Below are positions 1 through 6,276 of a stretch of DNA of 9,847 bases, in pieces (position 1 is the first letter of the stretch; each line of letters starts with the position of its first letter). The notes beneath the pieces are model-generated. The model worked only from the letters and a program-made list of their open reading frames with translations, was not told where the DNA came from and made no database searches. Origin of the DNA: Holosporaceae bacterium (GTDB taxonomy: Bacteria; Pseudomonadota; Alphaproteobacteria; UBA3830); contig JAISHN010000033.1 of NCBI GenBank assembly GCA_031262635.1, positions 1-9,847 of the forward strand, written 5' to 3'. Position numbers and translations under genes: made by a program.

Positions 1-153
1 CCATTCGCTAAAGTTCCAAGCGATTGACCTAAGCCGCTCTGTCCTTGTTGATATTGATTCCCTATCGCTTGATTTACAGAATTACCCTGGAGTAAACCAT
101 TCGCTAAAGTTCCAAGCGATTGACCCAGGCCGCTTTGCCCCTGCTGATATTGA
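1..153 (-). repeat. Tandem 96-base (32-codon) repeat, two visible conserved cores
   Basis: Bases 1-57 and 97-153 are near-identical, offset by exactly 96 bases. Both encode QYQQGQSGLGQSLGTLANG. I count six base differences in the 57-base core, all synonymous (Gln CAA/CAG three times, Gly GGA/GGG, and Leu TTA/CTG counted as two). The array touches the left edge, so more copies may lie outside. The segment between the cores (58-96) encodes LLQGNSVNQAIGN, which matches the degenerate repeat found further upstream in the gene. Confidence 0.85.
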
Positions 154-857
154 GCGCCGCCGTAAGCTCCCGTTGTCTGAGTTTGGTATTGACCGTTCGC
201 ATAAGTTCCGGCAGTTTGACTCGCATTATATCCTTGAAGCATACCATTCGCGGAGGTTCCAGGCGTTTGGTTCGCATACTGTCCTTGATATTGATTACCC
301 AGACTCCCTGTCGTTTGATTACCGTAATACGTTCCTGAATTCTGCCCAAAAGAAGCGTTAAAATTTCCAGACGTCGTTTCTCCATCGCTATCAAAATCTT
401 CTATGCCTTCAAGCCCAAAATCGTCGTCGCCATATTGAGCGTTTGAAGCAAATTGAGAGTTTGTCGTAGATTGCTGAGCCGAATACTGCGCGCCCATAGA
501 GTTTCCAACCGTCTGATTGGCGTTATACCCTTGAAGCGAGCCGTTTGAAGAAGTTCCAGTCGTCGGATTTGCATATTGTCCCTGATACGACGATTGCGCG
601 GCCGACTGCGTAGGGCTTGTCGCCACGCTCTCGTCCGCGAAGTCGTCAAGTCCTTCTAATTCTAGATCAAAGTCCATATCGTCGCCGTCGATCGCCGAAA
701 CGTTCCCGCAGATTCCAAAAATTCCGATAAACGCGGTTAATAGCGTAAAAACACGACGAACGTTCTTAGAAAAAACTTTAAGCGTCCGCCATGTTTTCTT
801 TGCGATTTTCTTAACGCGCGATTTCATTTCTAGCGACGGCATAATTAGTCCAATCAT
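1..857 (-). CDS. Exported Q/G/N/S/T-rich repeat protein, 3' end cut by window edge
   Basis: I do not recognise this protein. The frame is open from an ATG at 857 to the left edge (285 codons) with no stop. In-frame ATGs at 842 and 827 are alternatives; none has a strong Shine-Dalgarno site, so the start is uncertain. From the third ATG there is a long basic segment (KSRVKKIAKK...NVRR), then a hydrophobic core (about residues 36-50) and a signal peptidase I-like site after NVSA (residue 55). An acidic stretch follows (GDDMDFDLELEGLDDF). The rest is low in Lys, Arg and Cys and rich in Gln, Gly, Asn, Ser, Thr and Tyr, with degenerate repeats of the type GTxANGxLQGxNxxQ and QYQQGQSGLGQSLG. A second acidic block, DDDFGLEGIEDFDSD, sits near residue 145. 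It lies where many Tad loci carry tadD and is co-oriented with tadC. It may be a surface or secreted, adhesin- or amyloid-like protein; that role is inference. Synonymous-only differences between repeats support real coding. Confidence 0.8.
   Translation of the reverse strand, partial: MIGLIMPSLEMKSRVKKIAKKTWRTLKVFSKNVRRVFTLLTAFIGIFGICGNVSAIDGDDMDFDLELEGLDDFADESVATSPTQSAAQSSYQGQYANPTTGTSSNGSLQGYNANQTVGNSMGAQYSAQQSTTNSQFASNAQYGDDDFGLEGIEDFDSDGETTSGNFNASFGQNSGTYYGNQTTGSLGNQYQGQYANQTPGTSANGMLQGYNASQTAGTYANGQYQTQTTGAYGGAQYQQGQSGLGQSLGTLANGLLQGNSVNQAIGNQYQQGQSGLGQSLGTLAN
207..287 (-). repeat. Degenerate 27-residue repeat, copy 2
   Basis: This encodes residues 191-217 of the repeat protein, beginning QGQYANQTPGTSANG. 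It pairs with copy 1 at 504-584, offset by 297 bases (99 codons), and 21 of 27 residues are identical by my count. The shared pattern is QGQYANxTxGTSxNGxLQGYNAxQTxG. Confidence 0.75.
504..584 (-). repeat. Degenerate 27-residue repeat, copy 1
   Basis: This encodes residues 92-118 of the repeat protein, beginning QGQYANPTTGTSSNG. It is the N-terminal partner of the copy at 207-287. The acidic block GDDDFGLEGIEDF lies between the two copies. Confidence 0.75.
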
Positions 858-956
858 ATTGACAATTATCCCATAAAAATATTTAATTTTAGTTAAAATC
901 AATGCGTTGCGCCGCGTTTTTACGGCTTTTTAGCTTCGTTTTATGACAAAACGCAA
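858..956 (-). promoter_or_regulatory. AT-rich spacer between tadC and the repeat protein, possible promoter
   Basis: This is the only non-coding gap near 100 bases in the window. Reading on the minus strand from the tadC stop, there is a small inverted repeat at 953-937 (CGTTTT, 5-base loop, AAAACG), an imperfect GCCGT/ACGCGGC hairpin at 926-911, and an AT palindrome at 899-886 (ATTTTA-GT-TAAAAT on the plus strand). A TTGATT box and a GATAAT-like element lie before the ATG at 857, but their spacing does not fit a consensus sigma-70 promoter. There is no U-tract after the hairpins, so an intrinsic terminator is not supported. The repeat gene may have its own promoter or be read from the pilus operon. 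Confidence 0.3.
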
Positions 957-1919
957 CTACTTCCCGCCAAAATCTCTAACCACCGATATGATAAGCGGCC
1001 CTAGCATAACGATGAACAAACACGGCATGATAAATAGCATCATAGGCAGCGTGAGCAGCGCGGGAGCTTGCGCCGCTTTCGTCTCCGCGTTAATCATTCT
1101 TTTCTGTCTTGATTCAAGAGCCAGATCTCTTAGGGAGACGCTCAAAGAAGAGCCGTATTCTATAGATTGGCTAAGCGTTTTTGAAAATGTTTTTATCTCC
1201 ATGCAATCCGTTCTATCTTCTAGGTTCTGAAAAACCAGTTTATGATCTGGAATCATTTCCAGCTCGATAGAGGTTAAGCTGAGTTCGTCGGCTAACACTG
1301 GATTCGACGTTCTTAGCTCTCTCGCAATTCTTCTGATAGATCTATTTAAATCCAATCCCGATTCCGAGCAAATGACCATTAAATCGACGAGATCTGGAAC
1401 TCCATGTTCGATCGCGTCTTTTCTCTTGTTCGCAGTTTGCCGCATATACATATTCGTCAGCATATGTCCGCCGACTACCGATCCTATCATTATTATCGGA
1501 ACGCTTATTCCAAAAGGCAAGCTAATGTTTTCCGTAACTAAGTAAAGCAGGGCGAAAATGAACAACGCTATGCTCGCGATGGCCTTTTGCTTCATAAAAT
1601 CTAATAACGCGTTTTTATGTCTTATTCCCGCTTTTTGCAGAAGCTGTTGCATTTCCTCGATTAATCCTTTGTTTTTCTCGGCTATAAAGTTGAATAATTC
1701 GTTTGCTCCAAACGTCGGTCCTCTAACGCTTAAACCTGCGTCTTCTTTTTCTTCTTCGACGTTTTTTACTCTTCCGCTTACGTTAGAGCTTGACGTTCTT
1801 CTCATTCTTTTTGCCATTATAAAATCGCTTATCATTGTGAGCGTCAAGCGTCGCGAGTAGGGCAACGTTTTATAAAAGACTAGCAAAGCTACGAAAAAGC
1901 AAATTATGTCCGCCGTCAT
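957..1919 (-). CDS. tadC: TadC: inner-membrane platform protein of the Tad pilus (T2SSF family)
   Basis: This is one of the two polytopic proteins that form the inner-membrane platform, which couples the CpaF ATPase to pilin extraction from the membrane. It has 320 residues, normal for the family. One N-terminal membrane segment (about residues 4-16) is followed by a charged cytoplasmic region (37-62), two membrane segments (about 112-128 and 137-155), the T2SSF domain (about 172-280, with VPDLVDLMVICSESGLDL and ALESRQKRMINAETKAAQAP) and a C-terminal hydrophobic segment (about 286-314). The PDLVDLM...ESGLDL...I start of the domain and the KAAQAPALLTLPMMLFIMPCL segment are typical of TadC rather than TadB. 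The ATG at 1919 follows an AAGGTG Shine-Dalgarno inside the last codons of tadB, with only two bases between the genes, so translation is probably coupled. In Caulobacter-style naming this is CpaH. No anomaly seen. Confidence 0.93.
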   Translation of the reverse strand: MTADIICFFVALLVFYKTLPYSRRLTLTMISDFIMAKRMRRTSSSNVSGRVKNVEEEKEDAGLSVRGPTFGANELFNFIAEKNKGLIEEMQQLLQKAGIRHKNALLDFMKQKAIASIALFIFALLYLVTENISLPFGISVPIIMIGSVVGGHMLTNMYMRQTANKRKDAIEHGVPDLVDLMVICSESGLDLNRSIRRIARELRTSNPVLADELSLTSIELEMIPDHKLVFQNLEDRTDCMEIKTFSKTLSQSIEYGSSLSVSLRDLALESRQKRMINAETKAAQAPALLTLPMMLFIMPCLFIVMLGPLIISVVRDFGGK

Positions 1920-1921
1920 AT

Positions 1922-2920
1922 TTACACCTTTATCTTTGACGCCTTTATCATCATGAACGCGCCTATGCTAAACAGCGTAATGCCTATCCTTAGCAGATTC
2001 TGTCCCATTCCAGGCGCGGTAAGTTCTTTCAAATGATCGGGATTAACTAAAAGCATAATTCCGGCGAAGACGAAGGGCAACGCGCTAATGACTATCGCGG
2101 ACATTCTCGCTTCGGCGGATAACGCTTTCAGCTTTAACCCTAATTCTAGTCTTTTTCTGACGATTCCAGAAAGATTTTGCAAGATTTCAACTAAAACTCC
2201 GCCGTTTTCCATCTGTAATACAAGCGCGACTACGAGAAATCGGAATTCTTCTATGTCTATTTTTTCCGCCGCTTCTACTAAGACTTTTTCAGGTTCGATT
2301 CCAAGATCGAACTTCTGACTAATAGTCGCAAACTCGCCGGCAATCGGTTCTTTTGACTCTATGCTAACTAATTTTATAATTCTTCCGACGTTCAGACCGG
2401 CCTTAACGCCTCTAACCATCATGTCTATCGCGTCTGGAAACAACCGCAAAAACTGCATCTTTCTACTAGCGGACTGCGCCGCCAATATGTTGTACGCAAG
2501 ATAAGCTCCGACAAACATGCCGACTGGAATCGCCAACACGGGATGTAAAAAGTTAAAATGAATAAGTATAGCGGTTAATAAAAATCCGCCGATTGTGCAA
2601 GAAATAGTGAAATTTTTCACCGTCATATCCGTTATGCCGGCTTTTTTCATGAGCAGTTGGATATTGCCGCCAACTTCCTCTACTGATTCGGAAACGGCGG
2701 TTTCGCTATCTCTTTTGCTCGCTTTCGTAAAGGTCGATATCTTACTAGCGCCAATATTTTCCAAAAGCTTTTCTTGCTGAACGGATATCTCGTTAATTTT
2801 TTTCTCAAGTTTTTCTTCATATTCGTCGTTGTCGTCAGAACGACGGAAAAATTTATACGAACCAAAGAAGCAAGCGAACGCCGTTATAAAAAGGACTAGA
2901 AAACTAGTAAATTGAGTCAT
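1922..2920 (-). CDS. tadB: TadB: inner-membrane platform protein of the Tad pilus (T2SSF family)
   Basis: This is the partner of TadC in the inner-membrane assembly platform. It has 332 residues. A membrane segment at about 4-21 is followed by a charged, partly coiled-coil cytoplasmic stretch (26-85). Two membrane segments follow (about 105-121 and 127-146), then the T2SSF domain (about 157-270), with LFPDAIDMMVRGVKAGLNVGR and the core E-N-G-G-V-L-V-E-I-L-x-N-L-S. Two C-terminal membrane segments lie at about 273-292 and 309-325. The ATG at 2920 lies inside the end of cpaF, a 17-base overlap in another frame, behind a strong AGGAGGGAGGG Shine-Dalgarno tract. That fixes the start and suggests translational coupling. 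Called CpaG in some annotations. No anomaly seen apart from the strong embedded ribosome site. Confidence 0.94.
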   Translation of the reverse strand: MTQFTSFLVLFITAFACFFGSYKFFRRSDDNDEYEEKLEKKINEISVQQEKLLENIGASKISTFTKASKRDSETAVSESVEEVGGNIQLLMKKAGITDMTVKNFTISCTIGGFLLTAILIHFNFLHPVLAIPVGMFVGAYLAYNILAAQSASRKMQFLRLFPDAIDMMVRGVKAGLNVGRIIKLVSIESKEPIAGEFATISQKFDLGIEPEKVLVEAAEKIDIEEFRFLVVALVLQMENGGVLVEILQNLSGIVRKRLELGLKLKALSAEARMSAIVISALPFVFAGIMLLVNPDHLKELTAPGMGQNLLRIGITLFSIGAFMMIKASKIKV

Positions 2921-4265
2921 CGCGAGATTCCCTCCCTCCTTTTTCTATCGCCGTTTTCATGGCTGCAAGCAGTTTCTTATCCAAACCGTAAGTTATGGCT
3001 TTTTCCAAAAACATAGGCTGATCGACGCAAGCTTCGAATTTTCCAAAAATTTTATGATCTTCCGTCGCTCCCATAGGAAGAAACTTAAACAAATGTTGAT
3101 ATTCTATTTCTCCTCTTTCGCTTACCCCCATAATCTCGACGATTTCGGTGATTTTTCTCGAACCGTCGTGTAAACGCTCTGTTTGAACGATAATATTCAC
3201 CGCTCCGGCGATCTGCGCTCTTACGACTTCGCTAGGAAGCTTAAATCCCGACATCGCGACCATGTTTTCCATACGAACGAAGGCTTCTTTAGCTTTGTTT
3301 GCGTGAATTGTCGACATAGAGCCGTCGTGACCCGTGTTCATAGCCTGCAACATGTCGACGCATTCCTCGCCTCGAACCTCTCCGACGACTATTCTGTCTG
3401 GACGCATACGAAGAGCGTTTTTAACGAGATCGCGGATTGTGATTTCTCCTTTTCCTTCGATGTTCGGCGGACGGCTCTCCAATCTGACTACGTGCGGCTG
3501 TTGAAGTTTTAGCTCGGCGGCGTCTTCGCACGTTACGATACGCTCGCTGTTAGGTATTAGCTGAGACATCGCGTTCAGCAGCGTCGTCTTTCCAGAACCG
3601 GTTCCGCCGGAAATGATAATATTCAAACCGCAAGTAGACGCTACCTGCAAAACCACGACCATTTCTTCGGTAAGAGCGCCAAATTTAGCCAGCGCGTTTA
3701 AGTCCAGAGCTTTCTTGGAGAATTTACGAATTGAGATAGAGGCTCCGTCTAGAGCGATAGGCGGAACGACAATGTTTACTCGGCTTCCGTCCGGCAAACG
3801 CGCGTCGCAAAGCGGGCTCGACGTGTCGACGCGTCTTCCAACGCGGTTCGCGATTCTTTGAGCGATCTGCAACAAGTGCGCGTCGTCTCGGAATCTTATG
3901 GAGGCTAGCTCCATTAACCCTCCTCGCTCGATATATATTTGATGAGGGCCGTTTACTACGATATCAGATATCGAGTCGTCGTCGAGCAATATTTCAAGCG
4001 GCCCAAGACCGATCATATCGTCGACTAACTCTCGAGCAACCGAGATTTGTTCTCGTTTTGTGACCTGAGCGCGTCTTTCCTGAGCAAAATCGAACACGAA
4101 GCTTTCGATTTCGGCTCGCAGCTCTTCGGGAGTCAACTTGAAAGCCGAAGCCAAGTTGATTCGACTGAGCATGGTGTCGTGCGCTTCTTTTCTGAACACC
4201 GTCAAAGACGGAGATTCTTCGGCGATCTCGTTAGCTTCTTTGTTTTGAGCTTGATCTTCAGCCAT
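2904..4265 (-). CDS. cpaF: CpaF/TadA: secretion ATPase driving the Tad pilus
   Basis: This hexameric cytoplasmic ATPase of the VirB11/GspE superfamily powers pilus assembly at the TadB/TadC platform. It has 453 residues, the usual length. The N-terminal domain contains GLGPLEILLDDDSISDIVVNG (about 86-106), typical of TadA/CpaF. The motor domain has Walker A GGTGSGKT (220-227), an Asp box RIVTCEDAAEL (242-252), Walker B RIVVGEVRGEE (291-301) and a His box GHDGSMSTIHA (312-322), so all catalytic motifs are present. The RLESRPPNIEGKGEITIRDL segment (261-280) is also characteristic of CpaF. The ATG at 4265 lies nine bases after the cpaE stop and uses an AGGCGAG ribosome site overlapping that stop. 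The first 25 residues are polar and variable. Genes on both sides are standard CpaF partners. This looks functional. Confidence 0.97.
   Translation of the reverse strand: MAEDQAQNKEANEIAEESPSLTVFRKEAHDTMLSRINLASAFKLTPEELRAEIESFVFDFAQERRAQVTKREQISVARELVDDMIGLGPLEILLDDDSISDIVVNGPHQIYIERGGLMELASIRFRDDAHLLQIAQRIANRVGRRVDTSSPLCDARLPDGSRVNIVVPPIALDGASISIRKFSKKALDLNALAKFGALTEEMVVVLQVASTCGLNIIISGGTGSGKTTLLNAMSQLIPNSERIVTCEDAAELKLQQPHVVRLESRPPNIEGKGEITIRDLVKNALRMRPDRIVVGEVRGEECVDMLQAMNTGHDGSMSTIHANKAKEAFVRMENMVAMSGFKLPSEVVRAQIAGAVNIIVQTERLHDGSRKITEIVEIMGVSERGEIEYQHLFKFLPMGATEDHKIFGKFEACVDQPMFLEKAITYGLDKKLLAAMKTAIEKGGRESRDDSIY
2930..2940 (-). promoter_or_regulatory. Strong Shine-Dalgarno tract for tadB inside cpaF
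   Basis: On the minus strand AGGAGGGAGGG ends nine bases before the tadB ATG. The same bases encode the Gly-Gly-Arg stretch near the CpaF C-terminus. It is the most purine-rich ribosome site in the window and decides the tadB start over later ATGs. Confidence 0.75.
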
Positions 4266-4274
4266 GATTCTCGC

Positions 4275-5528
4275 CTATATTTTAAATTTCGATATAATTT
4301 TGTCGCATATATCGAAGTATATTCTTCTGATTTTATCAGCGGAGAACATCGGCTCGTTTTCAGAGGCTTGTTCAACTTTTTGATTATCTATTTTTCCGAC
4401 TAAATTGTCGGCTAAATTTTCAAGCACCTCGGTTAACGGACCGCCGGACATGACGAGCGGCTGCCCTATATTTGCCGCCGCAAGAGCGAGCGATTCGTCT
4501 AGAGGTATGACGCAGTCGATTTTTCTGTTTATAATTTTTTCAAACGATTCTTTTGCCAAAGCCCCCGCGGCGGATAATCCGATTTTATTGGCGACTAGCC
4601 ATATTCTTTTTCCAGGTTGATCGCTTTCGAGAAATTCTAGCATCCGAACGGTATTTTGCGCGGACGCGACGCTCATTTCGACCATAACTACGAAGCTGTC
4701 GGATTTTTTTATACATATCTTATTGATCTTACTCAGATCGCGTTGCGAATCGATCAATACGTAGTTAAACTGTCTTCTTATTGAATTGATCAAGGCTTCG
4801 AACGCTTCGGTATGCGCGTTTACGCCTCTTAATAAGTCGACCAACCCGCCTAAGTAGTACAGTCTTTGATCATACTTTTTAAAAATTGTCTCTAGAAAGT
4901 AGTCGTCTACTTTTTCCGCCGACTCCATAATATCCAGATAAGCGTTGTCCACTTTAATATCGAGCATGAGATTAAGAGTTCCGTACAGAAAATCCATATC
5001 CAAAATTCCCGTTCGTCTAAAGTGACGATTCGAGAGGATCCAACCTATGTTGGCCGCTACCGTCGTCGCTCCGGCGCCTCCTACCGAGCTGACGAAGTAA
5101 ATTACCTTTCCGACTTTTTCAACGTACTCTTTATTGACTCCGTTAGCGATCTCTATAGCGCGTTGCAACAGCAGCGGATTATTAAGAGGTTTTATCAGAT
5201 AATCTGAAACTCCGACGGACTTTAAATCGCGGAATAAACCTACGTCGTTTCTGCTTCCGATAGCTATAATCGCCACGTTTGGAGCGCAAAATTCCCTTAT
5301 CTTAGCGATATCTCCCAACGGCAAGTCGGATTCTGAAAGATCTATGATCAATATCTTTGGCGTTCTGTTATTTTTCAGAAAGTTTACTGTTTCCGCAATC
5401 CCGCCTTGTTCGACTTCGGAAAAAGCCATGGTTAGACCTTTTATAGCGGCTTTTATCGTTTGCTCCGACATCGGATCAAGAACGAAAGCCATGAGGTTGT
5501 GAGGTAAATCCGATTGAAGTTCCGCCAT
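4275..5528 (-). CDS. cpaE: CpaE/TadZ: MinD-like localisation protein with receiver-like domain
   Basis: CpaE/TadZ proteins place the pilus machine, often at a cell pole, and help recruit CpaF. There are 417 residues in two domains. The N-terminal response-regulator-like domain (about 11-130) keeps an Asp at the phospho-acceptor position (LIIDLSES, D63) and the conserved Lys of DYLIKPL (K113). The C-terminal MinD/ParA-like domain (about 140-380) has a degenerate P-loop, SSVGGAGATTVAAN, with Ala in place of the nucleotide-binding Lys (about residue 154). This change is common in alphaproteobacterial CpaE. LDMDFLYGTLNLML (176-189) and the Walker B-like YVLIDS (D260) remain. After a polar linker (380-395), the tail (about 396-417) is a probable amphipathic helix that could contact the membrane; this is inference. 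The ATG at 5528 is preceded by AAAGGAAA, and the gene starts 35 bases after cpaD. Confidence 0.94.
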   Translation of the reverse strand: MAELQSDLPHNLMAFVLDPMSEQTIKAAIKGLTMAFSEVEQGGIAETVNFLKNNRTPKILIIDLSESDLPLGDIAKIREFCAPNVAIIAIGSRNDVGLFRDLKSVGVSDYLIKPLNNPLLLQRAIEIANGVNKEYVEKVGKVIYFVSSVGGAGATTVAANIGWILSNRHFRRTGILDMDFLYGTLNLMLDIKVDNAYLDIMESAEKVDDYFLETIFKKYDQRLYYLGGLVDLLRGVNAHTEAFEALINSIRRQFNYVLIDSQRDLSKINKICIKKSDSFVVMVEMSVASAQNTVRMLEFLESDQPGKRIWLVANKIGLSAAGALAKESFEKIINRKIDCVIPLDESLALAAANIGQPLVMSGGPLTEVLENLADNLVGKIDNQKVEQASENEPMFSADKIRRIYFDICDKIISKFKI

Positions 5529-5563
5529 AGTATCGCTTTCCTTTTAATTTGCTCCAAAATCTA

Positions 5564-6241
5564 TTAAGACGACGCGCCGCCGCTTCCGCTACTACTTCCG
5601 CCACCGCCTCCGCTACTTCCGCCGCCAGAGCTACTTCCTCCAGTGGAAGAAATAGCGGCGTTAACTTCCTGCCCTTTGTATTTTCTAGGAGAAACAAGAT
5701 CGGCTTCATTCGCTATCATTTCAGCCATGTTATACGCCTCGGCCGCGCCGTATTTCGGCAAAGGCTTACTTGTGTCCACATCGCCGATGTACTCTGACCA
5801 AAAACCGCAATCCGGTCTCTTCAGATCGTACTTTAAAATATCGATTCTAAAGCCGGTTTTCGCTTCTTTATAAACGCACGCGCCAGAATCCACGATTCGG
5901 CTCTCTGGAAATCCGTTTTTATTCATTAAACTATAGACGCGTTTCTTAGCTCGTTTCTGCGTTTCTACCGGAATCGGCTTATCAGAGACCAACATAAGGC
6001 CGACATTTCCAATGCCATTAGCTCGAGCGTCGCTCAAAAGCTTGTTCATGGCTTCTAAAACCGTCGGATCTACGTTGAAATCAGACGAGCTATCGAAAAA
6101 ATTGACTATTTTCGTCTCTTTAGCTTCAATTTCTATTATTTCTGGAGCGTATCCGTCTTCCGCTTTATGTCGCTTCTCGCATCCGACAAGAAAAACGAGA
6201 GAAATTAACGCGTTAGTTATCGCAAAAAACGACGATTTCAT
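5564..6241 (-). CDS. cpaD: CpaD: outer-membrane lipoprotein of the Tad secretin, Gly/Ser-tailed
   Basis: CpaD is a lipoprotein that assists the CpaC secretin in alphaproteobacterial Tad systems. I take the ATG at 6241 (225 residues). It has an AAGGGG ribosome site at seven bases and gives a clean lipoprotein signal (MKSSFFAITNALISLVFLVGC) with lipobox LVGC and lipidated Cys21. An upstream in-frame TTG at 6265 would add eight residues but spoil the signal. The CpaD domain spans about 35-190. Recognisable parts are a VTV/OmpA-like fold region (GLMLVSDKPIPVETQKRAKK), CGFWSEY (145-151) and YGAAEAYNMAEMIANEADLVSPR (164-186). Most relatives have GCA where this protein has GAA, as I recall the family. 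The last 28 residues are almost only Gly and Ser, with no known role. Its place between cpaC and cpaE fits cpaD. Confidence 0.88.
   Translation of the reverse strand: MKSSFFAITNALISLVFLVGCEKRHKAEDGYAPEIIEIEAKETKIVNFFDSSSDFNVDPTVLEAMNKLLSDARANGIGNVGLMLVSDKPIPVETQKRAKKRVYSLMNKNGFPESRIVDSGACVYKEAKTGFRIDILKYDLKRPDCGFWSEYIGDVDTSKPLPKYGAAEAYNMAEMIANEADLVSPRKYKGQEVNAAISSTGGSSSGGGSSGGGGGSSSGSGGASS
5567..5650 (-). repeat. Gly/Ser low-complexity coding tail of cpaD
   Basis: About 84 bases encode residues 198-225 of CpaD, nearly all Gly and Ser. The underlying DNA is imperfect GGC/GGA/AGC/AGT-type triplets and could be subject to slippage. It ends cleanly in TAA at 5564, in frame with the CpaD domain. 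Confidence 0.75.
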
Positions 6242-6248
6242 TATAAAA

Positions 6249-6254
6249 CCCCTT
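6249..6254 (-). promoter_or_regulatory. Shine-Dalgarno site deciding the cpaD start
   Basis: AAGGGG on the minus strand lies seven bases before the ATG at 6241. This supports that ATG over the TTG at 6265 and the ATG at 6259, which would place the ribosome site inside the coding region. Confidence 0.7.
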
Positions 6255-6276
6255 AACATTCTCAAAAACCTTCAAA

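Noticed and set aside
1..153. CRISPR-like array at the left edge
   Set aside because: The repeats are in-frame multiples of three, diverge synonymously and have protein-coding segments between them.
104..649. Minus-strand frames of 82 and 96 codons and plus-strand frames of 62 and 72 codons near the left edge
   Set aside because: They overlap the open repeat-protein frame, which has a signal peptide and repeats with synonymous-only divergence. The others show no such features.
937..953. Inverted repeat after tadC as an intrinsic terminator
   Set aside because: The stem is only six A/T-rich pairs and no U-tract follows on the minus strand. It is kept only as part of the spacer description.
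4275..5528. Loss of the Walker A lysine in CpaE as a sign of a broken gene
   Set aside because: Many alphaproteobacterial CpaE proteins have GGxGAST-like P-loops, so this is family-typical and the frame is intact.
5476..5709. Minus-strand frame with Ala/Glu/Val-rich repeats across the cpaD end
   Set aside because: It is an out-of-frame reading of the Gly/Ser triplets of cpaD and runs into cpaE.
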